A stretch of 64,000 nucleotides of DNA from JAJXWB01 sp046349215 (GTDB lineage Bacteria > Pseudomonadota > Alphaproteobacteria > Rhizobiales > Beijerinckiaceae): positions 186,001 to 250,000 of the forward strand of contig JAXMCV010000002.1 of NCBI GenBank assembly GCA_046349215.1, given 5' to 3'. Both the position numbers and the translations under genes were made by a program. Positions 42,054-51,379 of the stretch are shown piece by piece. Below the pieces are notes generated by a model. The model saw only the letters and a program-made list of their open reading frames with translations. It made no database searches and was not told the DNA's origin. How positions within the stretch are numbered: position 1 is the stretch's first letter; each line of letters starts with the position of its first letter.

Positions 42054-43256
42054 ATGCGCCCGGTCTATCTCGACAACAATGCCACGACGAAAGTCGACGA
42101 ACGCGTCGTCGCGGCGATGCTGCCCTACTTCACCGAGCAGTTCGGCAATCCCTCGTCGATCCATTCCTTCGGCGCCAGCGTCGGCGGCGCGGTCCGGGCG
42201 GCCCGCAAGCAATTGCAGACGCTGCTCGGTGCCGAATACGACCACGAGATCGTCTTCACCTCGGGCGGCACCGAGAGCGACAACATGGCGATCCTCTCGG
42301 CGATGGAGGCCATGCCCGACCGCGACGAGATCATCACCTCGAAGGTGGAACATCCCGCCGTCCTGTCGGTCTGCGAATATCTGGAGAAGACCGGCCGCGT
42401 GAAGGTCCATTATGTCGGCGTCGATTCCTTCGGCCGCCTCGACCTCGAAGCCTATCGCGCGGCCCTGTCGGAGCGCGTCGCGCTCGTGACGCTCATGTGG
42501 GCGAACAACGAGACGGGCACAATCTTTCCGATCGAGCCGCTCGCCGAAATGGCCAAGGCTGTCGGCGCCCTGTTTCACACCGACGCGGTCCAGGCCGTCG
42601 GCAAGGTGCCGATCGCGCTCAAGGGCTCGGCGGTCGACATGCTGTCGCTGTCCGGACACAAGCTGCACGCGCCCAAGGGAATCGGCGCGCTCTACGTCAA
42701 GCGCGGCACGCGGTTCAAGCCGCTGCTGCGCGGCGGCCACCAGGAGCGCGGACGCCGCGCCGGCACCGAGAACACGCCGGGCATCGTCGCGCTCGGCAAG
42801 GCGGCGGAACTCGCCATCGAGGCCATGGCCGACGAGAAGACGCGCGTGAAGGCCCTGCGCGACCGGCTCGAGGCCGGCGTCCTGCAGCGCATTCCCAACT
42901 GCTTCGTCAACGGCGACAAATACGACCGCCTGCCCAACACCTGCAATATCGCCTTCGAATATGTGGAAGGCGAGGCGATCCTGCTGCATCTGACGCGCGC
43001 CGGCATTGCGGCCTCCTCGGGATCGGCCTGCACGTCGGGGTCGCTCGAGCCGAGCCATGTGCTGCGCGCCATGAACATTCCCTTCACCGCTGCGCATGGT
43101 TCGATCCGCTTCTCCTTCTCGCGCGATTCCATCGACGAGGATGTGGATCGCGTGATCGAGGTGCTGCCGGCGATCATGGAAAAGCTGCGCGCGCTGTCGC
43201 CCTTCTGGGCCGGCGCGAACGAGACGCCGAAGGATTTCAAACCCGTCTACGCGTGA
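42054..43256 (+). CDS. nifS: Cysteine desulfurase NifS
   Basis: 400 residues, PLP fold type I. The start at ATG 42054 gives the standard MRPVYLDNNATTKVDERVV. The PLP lysine is in SLSGHKLHAPKGIGALY and the sulfur-carrying Cys in SSGSACTSGSLEPSHVLRAM. Makes sulfur for NifU from cysteine, possibly supplied by the nearby CysE. Confidence 0.98.
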   Translation: MRPVYLDNNATTKVDERVVAAMLPYFTEQFGNPSSIHSFGASVGGAVRAARKQLQTLLGAEYDHEIVFTSGGTESDNMAILSAMEAMPDRDEIITSKVEHPAVLSVCEYLEKTGRVKVHYVGVDSFGRLDLEAYRAALSERVALVTLMWANNETGTIFPIEPLAEMAKAVGALFHTDAVQAVGKVPIALKGSAVDMLSLSGHKLHAPKGIGALYVKRGTRFKPLLRGGHQERGRRAGTENTPGIVALGKAAELAIEAMADEKTRVKALRDRLEAGVLQRIPNCFVNGDKYDRLPNTCNIAFEYVEGEAILLHLTRAGIAASSGSACTSGSLEPSHVLRAMNIPFTAAHGSIRFSFSRDSIDEDVDRVIEVLPAIMEKLRALSPFWAGANETPKDFKPVYA

Positions 43257-43263
43257 GGCACCG

Positions 43264-44421
43264 ATGACCGGCGGCGCGAGGATCTTCGTCAACGATACGA
43301 CGCTGCGGGACGGCGAGCAGGCGCCCGGCGTCTCCTTCACGAACGAAGAGAAGCGCGCAATCGCCGTCGCCCTGGCGGAAGCCGGCGTCGACGAGATCGA
43401 GGCCGGAACGCCGGCGACCGGGCCGGACGAAATCGATTGCATCGCAGGCATCGTCGATGCGGATCCCGATTGCGCCGTCATGGGTTGGTGCCGGCTGCTG
43501 GAGCGGGACGTGGACGCCGCGCTCTCCGCCGGATTGGGCCGGGTCAATATTTCGGCGCCTGCGTCGCGCGTGCAGATGCAGGTCAAGCTCGGCGCGACGC
43601 CCGACGAGGTGGCTGCGCAAGTGGCGCGCGTGATCGGCTACGCATGCGACCGCGGTCTGGAAGTCGCGCTCGGCTGCGAGGATTCATCGCGCGCCGAACC
43701 GGAAGTTCTCGGCCTTCTCGCGGAGGCGGCGCGCAAGGCCGGCGCCTTCCGTATCCGCTTCGCGGACACGCTCGGCGTGCTCGACCCGTTCGGCGTCGAA
43801 GCGGCGGTCCGTCGACTGAACGATGCGACCGACCTCGCCATCGAGTTCCACGGCCACGACGATCTCGGACTTGCGACGGCCAATACGCTCGCCGCCATTC
43901 GCGGCGGCGCGCGCCATGCGAGCGTCACCGTGCTCGGCCTCGGCGAGCGCGCCGGCAATGCGGCGCTGGAAGAAGTCGTCATCGCGCTGCGACGCACGAC
44001 GCCACATCACACCGGCGTCGATCCGCTGCGTCTCGACGATCTCGCCCAGATGGTCGCCGAATGCGCCGGCCGCGGCATCGGCGAAGCCAAGGCGATCGTC
44101 GGCCGTGACATATTCAGCCATGAATCCGGCGTGCACGTCTCGGGCCTGCTGAAGGACGTGCGCGCCTACCAGGCCCTGGATCCGGCGTCGCTTGGCCGCC
44201 GTCATGCCATCGTGCTCGGCAAGCATTCGGGGCTTGCCGCGCTGCGCGCGGTCTGCGGCGACCTCGATCTCGACCCGGTTGTGGAAGCGCAGACGCTGGC
44301 CGAAGTGAAACGCCTCGCCATCCGTTCCAAGCGCGCCGTGCCGACCGGGGAGGCGCGGCGGATCGCCCGATCGCTCCAGGAGCGCGCCTTCCGCCATGCG
44401 AGGACGAAGCAATGTCACTGA
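43264..44421 (+). CDS. nifV: Homocitrate synthase NifV
   Basis: 385 residues. Condenses acetyl-CoA and 2-oxoglutarate to homocitrate, the organic part of FeMo-co. DRE-TIM metallolyase signatures VNDTTLRDGEQAPGVSF and HGHDDLGLATANTLAAIRGGA; HESGVHVSGLLKD near the C-terminal third. 7 bases after nifS; end overlaps cysE by 10 bases. Confidence 0.96.
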   Translation: MTGGARIFVNDTTLRDGEQAPGVSFTNEEKRAIAVALAEAGVDEIEAGTPATGPDEIDCIAGIVDADPDCAVMGWCRLLERDVDAALSAGLGRVNISAPASRVQMQVKLGATPDEVAAQVARVIGYACDRGLEVALGCEDSSRAEPEVLGLLAEAARKAGAFRIRFADTLGVLDPFGVEAAVRRLNDATDLAIEFHGHDDLGLATANTLAAIRGGARHASVTVLGLGERAGNAALEEVVIALRRTTPHHTGVDPLRLDDLAQMVAECAGRGIGEAKAIVGRDIFSHESGVHVSGLLKDVRAYQALDPASLGRRHAIVLGKHSGLAALRAVCGDLDLDPVVEAQTLAEVKRLAIRSKRAVPTGEARRIARSLQERAFRHARTKQCH

Positions 44422-45098
44422 AGACGCTGCTCTCCGACATAAGGGGCGATATCGGCTGCGTCCGCAGCCGCGACCCGGCGGCGCGTGGCCGTGTTGAAAT
44501 CCTGTTCACCTATCCCGGCGTGCACGCCGTGATCTGGCACAGGATCGGCCATCGCCTGTGGCGGCGCGGCTGGCGCTCCACCGGGCGATTCGTGTCGTGG
44601 ATGGCGCGCTTCCTCACGAATGTCGACATTCATCCCGGCGCGACGATCGGCGCGCGCTTCTTCATCGACCACGGCGCGGGCGTGGTCATAGGCGAAACGG
44701 CGATCGTCGGCGATGACGTCACGCTCTATCATGGCGTGACTCTCGGCGGCGTCTCGTGGTCGCCCGGCAAGCGCCATCCGACATTGTGCGACAACGTGAT
44801 GGTCGGCGCCGGCGCAAAGATTCTCGGTCCCATCGTCGTCGGCGACAGCGCCCGTATCGGCGCCAACTCGGTCGTGATGGAAGACGTGCCGCCTGGCGCG
44901 ACCGTCGTCGGCATTCCCGGCAAGATCGTGCGCGGACTTGAAACGCGTCGCCGTCTCGCCGGCGGCCGCGTCGATCTCGAACATCATCTCATGCCAGACC
45001 CGGTCGGCGAGGCGCTCGCCTGGCTGATCGACCGGGTCGATTTTCTCGAAGCGCGCCTCAACGAACGCGTGCGGCGGGATCGCGACGAACTCGTGTAG
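44412..45098 (+). CDS. cysE: Serine O-acetyltransferase
   Basis: 228 residues with the left-handed beta-helix: DIHPGATIGARFFIDHGAGVVIGETAIVGDDVTLYHGVTLGG, VMVGAGAKILGPIVVGDSARIGANSVV. Makes O-acetylserine for cysteine synthesis. Located between nifV and nifW, likely to raise cysteine for NifS; overlap with nifV shows co-translation. The usual second housekeeping copy is not in the window. Confidence 0.95.
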   Translation: MSLKTLLSDIRGDIGCVRSRDPAARGRVEILFTYPGVHAVIWHRIGHRLWRRGWRSTGRFVSWMARFLTNVDIHPGATIGARFFIDHGAGVVIGETAIVGDDVTLYHGVTLGGVSWSPGKRHPTLCDNVMVGAGAKILGPIVVGDSARIGANSVVMEDVPPGATVVGIPGKIVRGLETRRRLAGGRVDLEHHLMPDPVGEALAWLIDRVDFLEARLNERVRRDRDELV

Positions 45099-45114
45099 CA
45101 GAAAGGACGACGCC

Positions 45115-45441
45115 ATGAGCAGCGCCATCGACGAACTCAAGGCCCTCAGCTCGGCGGAGGATTTCTTCCAGAAGCTCGGCGTTCCCTACGACCTGCAGGT
45201 CCTGCGCGTCGCGCGCCTGCACATCCTGCGTCGCATGGGCCAGATCGTTTCGGCGATTGCCGACGATGCGCCCGACGCCGATGCGCTCGGCGCCTGCCGC
45301 GAGGCGCTCGCCGCGGCCTATGAAGAATTCACCGTCAAGGCCCCCATCGAGACGCGTCTGTTCAAGGTCCTTCGCGATCGCGATCCGGCGCGCCCGCCGC
45401 GTCCCGGCGCATTCGTGCCCCTGTCCGACCTGACGGGCTGA
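45115..45441 (+). CDS. nifW: Nitrogenase-stabilizing/protective protein NifW
   Basis: 108 residues (ELKALSSAEDFFQKLGVPYDLQVLRVARLHILRRMGQ ... REALAAAYEEFTVKAPIETRLFKVL), the NifW family linked to MoFe protein maturation and protection from oxygen. ATG behind AAAGGACG. Last gene before fixA. Confidence 0.95.
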   Translation: MSSAIDELKALSSAEDFFQKLGVPYDLQVLRVARLHILRRMGQIVSAIADDAPDADALGACREALAAAYEEFTVKAPIETRLFKVLRDRDPARPPRPGAFVPLSDLTG

Positions 45442-45459
45442 CAGGCGGACAAACAGTTC

Positions 45460-45475
45460 TGTCGCGAGTTCGACA
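45460..45475 (+). promoter_or_regulatory. NifA upstream activator sequence for fixABCX
   Basis: Exact TGT-N10-ACA, centred about 68 bases before the -24 element. Confidence 0.78.
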
Positions 45476-45535
45476 GGCGCGTCGCGGACATGGCGCTGGA
45501 GTGCAGGAAACAGAGGGAAATCAGCCGGAAGCAAG

Positions 45536-45550
45536 TGGTACGAAGTTTGC
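45536..45550 (+). promoter_or_regulatory. Sigma54 promoter of fixABCX
   Basis: TGGTAC-N5-TTGC, one mismatch at -24. 39 bases before fixA. Confidence 0.83.
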
Positions 45551-45588
45551 GGAACCTCTGACCGAGGCAAATTCAGGAGGCGACATTG

Positions 45589-46443
45589 GTGCATATAGTC
45601 GTCTGCATAAAGCAGGTTCCGGACTCGGCGCAGATCCGGGTTCATCCCGTCACGAATACGATCATGCGGCAGGGCGTGCCGACGATCATCAATCCCTACG
45701 ACCTGTTCTCGCTCGAAGAGGCGATGCGCCTTCGCGATAAGCTCGGCGGCGAGGTGACGGTGCTGAGCATGGGGCCGCCGAGCGCCTCGGATTCTTTGCG
45801 CAAGGCGCTGACCTATGGCGCCGATCGCGCTGTCCTGCTGACCGACCGCTTCTTCGCCGGTTCCGATACGCTGGCCACGAGCTATGCGCTGGCTTCAGCC
45901 ATCTCGAAAGTCGGCGAAACCTTCGGCGCGCCGGACATCGTCTTCACGGGAAAGCAGACAATCGACGGCGATACGGCGCAGGTCGGTCCCGGAATCGCAA
46001 AGCGACTCGATCTCAAGCAGATCACCTACGTCAGCCGTATCGTCGACGTTGATCTGCAGTCCCGCTCGATTGTCGCGGAACGGCGCGCCGAGGGCGGCGT
46101 GCAGGTCCTGATGACGCAATTGCCGGCGCTGATCACGATGATCGAAGGCGTCAACCAGATCCGGCGCGGCTCCGTCGAGGATGCGCTGCGCGCCGCGCGC
46201 GCCGATGTCATCACCTGGAGCGCCGCGGACGCCGGCATCGCCGATCTGCAGAAATGCGGCCTGCGCGGTTCGCCGACCGTCGTCAAGCGCGTGTTTGCGC
46301 CGCCGCCGCGATCCGAAAAGGCGCAGATCGTCGAAATGCAGGGACGTAGCCCGTCCGAAAGCGCCGACGCGCTGATCGAGGCGATTTTCGTACGCGAGCC
46401 GAAGATCGAGCAGGATCTTCTGAAACTCGCATCCGGCTTCTGA
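45589..46443 (+). CDS. fixA: Electron transfer flavoprotein beta-type subunit FixA
   Basis: 284 residues. The chosen start is GTG at 45589, giving the family-standard MHIVVCIKQVPDSAQIRVHP; TTG one codon earlier is the other choice. AGGAGG lies 8 bases upstream. ETF-beta-like domain. FixA/FixB with FixC/FixX use NADH to reduce ferredoxin (bifurcation) for nitrogenase. Confidence 0.96.
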   Translation: MHIVVCIKQVPDSAQIRVHPVTNTIMRQGVPTIINPYDLFSLEEAMRLRDKLGGEVTVLSMGPPSASDSLRKALTYGADRAVLLTDRFFAGSDTLATSYALASAISKVGETFGAPDIVFTGKQTIDGDTAQVGPGIAKRLDLKQITYVSRIVDVDLQSRSIVAERRAEGGVQVLMTQLPALITMIEGVNQIRRGSVEDALRAARADVITWSAADAGIADLQKCGLRGSPTVVKRVFAPPPRSEKAQIVEMQGRSPSESADALIEAIFVREPKIEQDLLKLASGF

Positions 46444-46453
46444 GGAGAGCGTC

Positions 46454-47557
46454 ATGACCAACACGCCAGCACAGCCTCAGGGCGGCGGCCGCGCCTCGAT
46501 GAAGAAGGAACTGCCGGAGCATTTCCGGGCCTACAAGCACGTGTGGGTCTTCGTCGAGATGGAGCGCGGCCAGGTTCATCCTGTCTCGTGGGAATTGATG
46601 GGCGAGGGCCGCAAGCTCGCGGACAAGCTCGGCGTGGAGCTCGCCGGCGTCGTCATTGGCGGCACGGGCGGCGAAGTGCAGCAAGCCGCGAACGAAGCCT
46701 TCCTCTACGGCGCCGATCTCGCCTATGTCGTCGAAAATCCGGTGCTTGCCGATTATCGCAACGAATCCTACTCGCGCGCGCTGACCGATCTCGTCAACGC
46801 CCACAAGCCTGAAATCTTGCTGCTCGGCGCGACGACGCTCGGCCGCGATCTCGCGGGCTCCGTCGCAACGACGCTGCTGACGGGCCTCACGGCCGATTGC
46901 ACGGAACTCGACGTCGACGCGGACAAGTCGCTCGCCGCGACCCGACCGACGTTCGGGGGATCGTTGCTGTGCACGATCTACACGCTGAACTATCGCCCGC
47001 AGATGGCGACGGTGCGCCCGCGCGTCATGAAGATGCCGGAGCGCCAGGAGGGCCGCGAGGGCCGGATCGTCAGCTTCGATGTCGATCTCGTCGAGGACCA
47101 GATCATCACGAAACTGCTTCGGTTCCTGCCGGATCGCGATTCCAACAAGTCGAACCTCGCCTATGCCGACGTGGTCGTCTCGGGCGGACTCGGCCTGCAA
47201 AGCGCCGAGAATTACCAGCTCGTCAGGCAGCTCGCATCCGTGCTCGGCGCCGAATACGGCTGTTCGCGGCCCCTGGTGCAGAAGGGCTGGGCGCCCGCCG
47301 AACGGCAGATTGGCCAGACCGGCAAGACGATCAGGCCGAAGCTCTACATCGCCGCCGGCATTTCCGGCGCGATCCAGCATCGCGTCGGCGTCGATGGCGC
47401 GGACCTGATCGTCGCCATCAACACCGACAAGAACGCCCCCATCTTCGATTTCGCGCATCTCGGCATCGTGGCGGACGCCATCCGCTTCCTTCCCGCATTG
47501 ACCGAAGCGTTCCGCAAGCGGCTGTCGCCGCATTCGAAGGACCGGTTGGCCGGCTGA
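46454..47557 (+). CDS. fixB: Electron transfer flavoprotein alpha-type subunit FixB
   Basis: 367 residues. ETF-alpha with C-terminal FAD-binding part LYIAAGISGAIQHRVGVDGADLIVAINTDKNAPIFDFAHLGIVAD. The Fix-type N-terminal extension MTNTPAQPQGGG... is present. 10 bases after fixA. Confidence 0.96.
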   Translation: MTNTPAQPQGGGRASMKKELPEHFRAYKHVWVFVEMERGQVHPVSWELMGEGRKLADKLGVELAGVVIGGTGGEVQQAANEAFLYGADLAYVVENPVLADYRNESYSRALTDLVNAHKPEILLLGATTLGRDLAGSVATTLLTGLTADCTELDVDADKSLAATRPTFGGSLLCTIYTLNYRPQMATVRPRVMKMPERQEGREGRIVSFDVDLVEDQIITKLLRFLPDRDSNKSNLAYADVVVSGGLGLQSAENYQLVRQLASVLGAEYGCSRPLVQKGWAPAERQIGQTGKTIRPKLYIAAGISGAIQHRVGVDGADLIVAINTDKNAPIFDFAHLGIVADAIRFLPALTEAFRKRLSPHSKDRLAG

Positions 47558-47571
47558 GACGGAGAAGCGAC

Positions 47572-48876
47572 ATGATCGAGAAATTCGACGCAATCGTCAT
47601 CGGCGCGGGAATGGCCGGGAATGCGGCCACCTACACGCTCGCTCAGCGCGGCCTGAAGGTCCTGCAGCTCGAGCGCGGCGAATATCCGGGCGCCAAGAAC
47701 GTGCAGGGCGCGATTCTCTACGCCAACATGCTGGAGCAGATCATCCCGAATTTTCGCGAGGATGCGCCGCTCGAACGCCACCTCGTCGAGCAGCGCTTCT
47801 GGTTCATGACCGACCGCTCGCATACCGGGATGCAATATCGTTCGGACGACTTCAACGAGGAGAAGCCGAACCGCTACACGATCATCCGCTCGCAATTCGA
47901 TCGCTGGTTTTCCAAGAAGGCGCAGGAGCAGGGCGCCATCCTGCTGACCGAGACGACCGTCACCGAATTGATCCAGGACGCCTATGGCAAGGTGATCGGC
48001 GTACGCACCGATCGCGCCGGCGGCACGATCATGGCCGATGTCGTGGTCCTGGCGGAGGGCGTCAATGGCCTGCTCGGCACGCGCGCCGGCCTGCGCGAGG
48101 CGCCGAAGCCGGATCATGTCGCGCTCGCCGTGAAGGAAATGCACTTCCTGCCGCCGGAGACGATCGAGCAGCGCTTCAACATCCAGGGCGACGAAGGCGT
48201 GGTGATCGAAGCGGCCGGCGCCGTGTCGCAGGGCATGGCCGGCATGGGGTTCCTCTACACGAACAAGGAATCGATCTCGGTCGGCGTCGGCTGCATCGTC
48301 TCGGATTTCGCCGCCTCCGGCGTGTCGCCCTACCAGCTGCTCGACACGTTCAAGAAACATCCCTCGATCCGTCCGCTGCTGGAAGGATCCGAGGTCAAGG
48401 AATATGCCGCCCACCTCATTCCCGAAGGCGGCTTCAAGGCGATCCCGAAGCTCTACGGAGACGGCTGGGTGGTCGTCGGCGACGCCGCTCAATTGAACAA
48501 TGCGGTGCATCGCGAGGGTTCCAACCTCGCCATGACCAGCGGGCGGATCGCCGCCGAAGCGATCTTCCAGGTGAAGTCGCGCCGCGAGACGATGACCGCC
48601 GAGAACCTCGCGCTCTACGAGAAGATGATCAACGAGTCCTTCGTCATCAAGGACCTGAAGAAGTACAAGGACATGCCTGCCTTGCTGCACACGCAGTCGC
48701 AGAACCTGTTCCTCACCTATCCGCAGCTCGTTTCGACCGCGATGGAGAATTTCCTGCGCGTCGACGGCACGCCGAAGGTCGACAAGGAAAAGGCCACGAT
48801 GGCGGCAATGAAGTCGAAGCGGGGCTGGGCGGGACTCGTGGGCGACGCGGTGCGCGTCGCGCGCGCGTGGCGATAG
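47572..48876 (+). CDS. fixC: FixC flavoprotein (ETF-quinone oxidoreductase-like)
   Basis: 434 residues. FAD motif IVIGAGMAGNAATYTLAQRGLKVLQLERGEYPGAKNVQGA and VVVGDAAQLNNAVHREGSNLAMTSGR. Passes one electron to quinone while FixX gets the low-potential one. Start ATG 47572, behind ACGGAGAAG. Confidence 0.96.
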   Translation: MIEKFDAIVIGAGMAGNAATYTLAQRGLKVLQLERGEYPGAKNVQGAILYANMLEQIIPNFREDAPLERHLVEQRFWFMTDRSHTGMQYRSDDFNEEKPNRYTIIRSQFDRWFSKKAQEQGAILLTETTVTELIQDAYGKVIGVRTDRAGGTIMADVVVLAEGVNGLLGTRAGLREAPKPDHVALAVKEMHFLPPETIEQRFNIQGDEGVVIEAAGAVSQGMAGMGFLYTNKESISVGVGCIVSDFAASGVSPYQLLDTFKKHPSIRPLLEGSEVKEYAAHLIPEGGFKAIPKLYGDGWVVVGDAAQLNNAVHREGSNLAMTSGRIAAEAIFQVKSRRETMTAENLALYEKMINESFVIKDLKKYKDMPALLHTQSQNLFLTYPQLVSTAMENFLRVDGTPKVDKEKATMAAMKSKRGWAGLVGDAVRVARAWR

Positions 48877-48888
48877 AGGAGAAGCGAG

Positions 48889-49185
48889 ATGGCCGACGAA
48901 CCTAAAGTGCGGGTCGAAGAGAAGCTCCAGTACAATCGCTACCTGGTCGACCCCGGCAAGCCGCACATCGCGGTCGCGCCGCACGACAAGCCCTCGCACA
49001 ATCTGCAGGCGATGACGACGATCTGCCCTGCGGGCTGCTACGCGAACAATCCGGCGGGCCAGGTCGAGGTCGTCGCCGACGGCTGCATGGAATGCGGCAC
49101 CTGCCGCATCCTGCTGGAAGCGAGCGGCGAGATCACCTGGACCTACCCGCGCGGCGGCTACGGCGTGCTGTTCAAGTTCGGCTGA
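48889..49185 (+). CDS. fixX: Ferredoxin-like protein FixX
   Basis: 98 residues. Cysteines in TICPAGCY and GCMECGTCRI bind one or more [4Fe-4S] clusters. Last gene of fixABCX, 12 bases after fixC; the ALL-FixX family ends in TWTYPRGGYGVLFKFG. Confidence 0.96.
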   Translation: MADEPKVRVEEKLQYNRYLVDPGKPHIAVAPHDKPSHNLQAMTTICPAGCYANNPAGQVEVVADGCMECGTCRILLEASGEITWTYPRGGYGVLFKFG

Positions 49186-49212
49186 TCCGGGCCGGGCAGG
49201 GCGGCCGAACCA

Positions 49213-49239
49213 CCGGTTTCCGCCCGTTGCGGAGACCGG
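49213..49239. terminator. Hairpin between convergent fixX and ychF
   Basis: 11-pair stem (CCGGTTTCCGC against GCGGAGACCGG, one T-G pair) with a 5-base loop, in the 65-base gap of two convergent genes. No U-run, so it may serve as a bidirectional or factor-assisted end. Confidence 0.5.
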
Positions 49240-49250
49240 ACAGCCCCGCG

Positions 49251-50351
49251 CTAGTTCGCGAAACGGAAATGCAGCACGTCGCCGTCGGCGACGATGTAGT
49301 CCTTGCCTTCCAGCCGGAACTTGCCGGCTTCGCGCGCGCCGGCCTCGCCCTTGTTGGCGACGTAATCGTCGTAGGCGATGGTTTCGGCGCGGATGAAGCC
49401 CTTTTCGAAATCGGTATGGATGACGCCGGCGGCCTGCGGCGCGCGGGTGCCCTTCTCGATCGTCCAGGCGCGCGCTTCCTTCGGGCCGACCGTGAAATAG
49501 GTGACGAGATGCAGCAATTCGTAGCCGGCGCGGATCACGCGATTGAGGCCGGGTTCGCTGAGGCCGACGGCTTCGAGGTAGTCCTTCTGCTCGTCGGCCG
49601 GCAGGACGGCGATCTCGCTCTCGATCTTGGCTGACACGACGACGGCTTCCGCGCCTTCCTCCTTGGCGCGGGCGAAGACGCGGGCTGAAAACTCATTGCC
49701 GGAATCGGCTGCGGCTTCTTCCACGTTGCAGACGTAGAGCACGGGCTTGGAGGAGAGGAGGCCCAGCGCCGCGAAGGCCTTGCGCTCCTCGGGGCTGGCG
49801 GCCACCGCGATGCGCGCCGGCTTGCCCTCGCGCAACAGCACGAGGCATTGCTCGACCAGCGCGAGCGCTTCCTTGGATTCCTTGTCGCCGCCCTTGGCCT
49901 TCTTTTCCAGGTTGGCCACGCGCTTCTCGAGGCTTTCGAGGTCAGCGAGCATGAGTTCGGTCTCGATCGTGTCGATGTCGCGGATCGGGTCGACGGGACC
50001 GTCGACATGGGTGATGTCGCCATCCTCGAAGCAGCGCACGACATGGGCGATGGCGTCGCATTCGCGGATGTTGGCGAGGAACTGGTTGCCGAGGCCCTCG
50101 CCCTTCGAGGCGCCGCGCACGAGCCCGGCGATGTCGACGAAGGTGAGCCGCGTCGGGATGATCTCCTTCGAGCCGGCGATCTGCGTCAGGATCTCGAGGC
50201 GAGGGTCCGGCACGGCGACGTCGCCGACGTTGGGCTCGATGGTGCAGAACGGGTAGTTGGCGGCCTGCGCGGCGGCCGTCTGCGTCAGCGCGTTGAAGAG
50301 GGTCGACTTGCCGACGTTCGGCAGGCCGACGATTCCGCATTTGAAGCCCAT
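49251..50351 (-). CDS. ychF: Redox-regulated ATPase YchF
   Basis: 366 residues. GTPase fold with Walker A GLPNVGKSTLFNAL and DIAGLVRGA; NVEE instead of NKxD gives ATP preference. C-terminal TGS domain near FTVGPKEARAW. Ribosome-associated regulator of stress response. Convergent with fixX. Confidence 0.96.
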   Translation of the reverse strand: MGFKCGIVGLPNVGKSTLFNALTQTAAAQAANYPFCTIEPNVGDVAVPDPRLEILTQIAGSKEIIPTRLTFVDIAGLVRGASKGEGLGNQFLANIRECDAIAHVVRCFEDGDITHVDGPVDPIRDIDTIETELMLADLESLEKRVANLEKKAKGGDKESKEALALVEQCLVLLREGKPARIAVAASPEERKAFAALGLLSSKPVLYVCNVEEAAADSGNEFSARVFARAKEEGAEAVVVSAKIESEIAVLPADEQKDYLEAVGLSEPGLNRVIRAGYELLHLVTYFTVGPKEARAWTIEKGTRAPQAAGVIHTDFEKGFIRAETIAYDDYVANKGEAGAREAGKFRLEGKDYIVADGDVLHFRFAN

Positions 50352-50439
50352 TTGCGCACCGTTTTCGGAAGGTCGGAAAGGTTGGCCGGGGTATGCGGGC
50401 AGGGGGCGCAAAAGGCAAGCGTCGGGGCCGCGGGCGCTT

Positions 50440-51177
50440 CTATTTGCCGAACAGGAACGGCCAGATCAGGCTCGCCCCGGAGAAGACGAGGATGAGCAGC
50501 GCGACATCGTGGAAACGGCTGTCGCTGAGCCGGCGATAGACCAGCATCCCGAGCCATGCGCCGATCAGCGTACCGGGGAGGGCGACGAGGAACATGCGGC
50601 CGACTTCCGCCGTCACAAGCCCGCGCGCCACGAAAGCGACGAGCGTCCACAGCAGCATGGTCGTGTTGTAGGCCTGGAACAGGCCGCGCCGCTCGTCCTT
50701 CGGCCAGCCGCGGAGAGAGGCCCAGATGGTCGGCAACGGCCCTGAGAGACCGGCGAGGCCGCCCATGATTCCGCCGCCGAAGCCGATCGCCGCATCCGCC
50801 GCCTTGCCGCCCCATTGCGTGGTCGGCCGCGCGCGCAGGAGAAGCATGGCCGAACAGAAGACGACGAGCAGGATGCCGATGCCGAGCCGGAACAAGCGTG
50901 GTTCGGCGAGCGTCAGCAGCCATGCGCCGATCGGCACGCCGACGATTCCGGCGGCGATCATCGGCCAGATGCGCCGCCAGTTGATGGACTTCCAGATGCG
51001 CGGCAGCGTCTGCGATTGCGCGACGCAGGAACAGCAGACAATCAGCGGCGCGACGACGGCGGGCGGGGCGACATGCAGCCAGATGCCGATGGCGGTCAGC
51101 GCCGTGCCGAAGCCGGCCAGCCCCGAGACGAAGCCGCCGAGCAGCGCGCCCGCGAAGATGACGAGGGCTTCGGTCAT
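50440..51177 (-). CDS. TSUP (TauE/SafE) family permease
   Basis: 245 residues, about eight membrane helices in two repeats, with GGFVSGLAGFGTALTAIGIWL in the first helix and GGIMGGLAGLSGPLPTIW in the second repeat. Members export sulfite, sulfoacetate or other anions. No neighbour defines its substrate. Confidence 0.85.
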   Translation of the reverse strand: MTEALVIFAGALLGGFVSGLAGFGTALTAIGIWLHVAPPAVVAPLIVCCSCVAQSQTLPRIWKSINWRRIWPMIAAGIVGVPIGAWLLTLAEPRLFRLGIGILLVVFCSAMLLLRARPTTQWGGKAADAAIGFGGGIMGGLAGLSGPLPTIWASLRGWPKDERRGLFQAYNTTMLLWTLVAFVARGLVTAEVGRMFLVALPGTLIGAWLGMLVYRRLSDSRFHDVALLILVFSGASLIWPFLFGK

Positions 51178-51196
51178 GGGGCGACGCTGCGCGCCT

Positions 51197-51295
51197 CTCC
51201 TCCCCCTTGAGGGGAGGGGCAGGGGGAGGGGTTCGGACGATCTCGACGGATTTCGCGACCCCCCACCCTAACCCTCCCCCTCAAGGGGGGAGGGG
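51197..51295. repeat. Long G/C-tract inverted repeat, intergenic
   Basis: Two ~35-base arms rich in runs of G and C, each with a CCCCCTTGAGGGG-like palindrome, facing each other across ~30 bases. The look is that of dispersed intergenic repeats (REP/RUP-like) seen in Rhizobiales. It lies between the TSUP and cytochrome c1 genes. Confidence 0.6.
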
Positions 51296-51326
51296 ATTTC
51301 CGTGGCGCTTGCATGTAGCCGCAAAC

Positions 51327-51352
51327 GAAAAAGGCCCCGTCGCCGGGGCCTT
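51327..51352 (-). terminator. Rho-independent terminator of the bc1 operon
   Basis: 9-bp stem AAGGCCCCG/CGGGGCCTT with a 4-base loop. On the minus strand it is followed by a T5 run. 28 bases after the cytochrome c1 stop. Confidence 0.8.
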
Positions 51353-51379
51353 TCGCGAGCTTGCGCCCAACCTTGTCCA

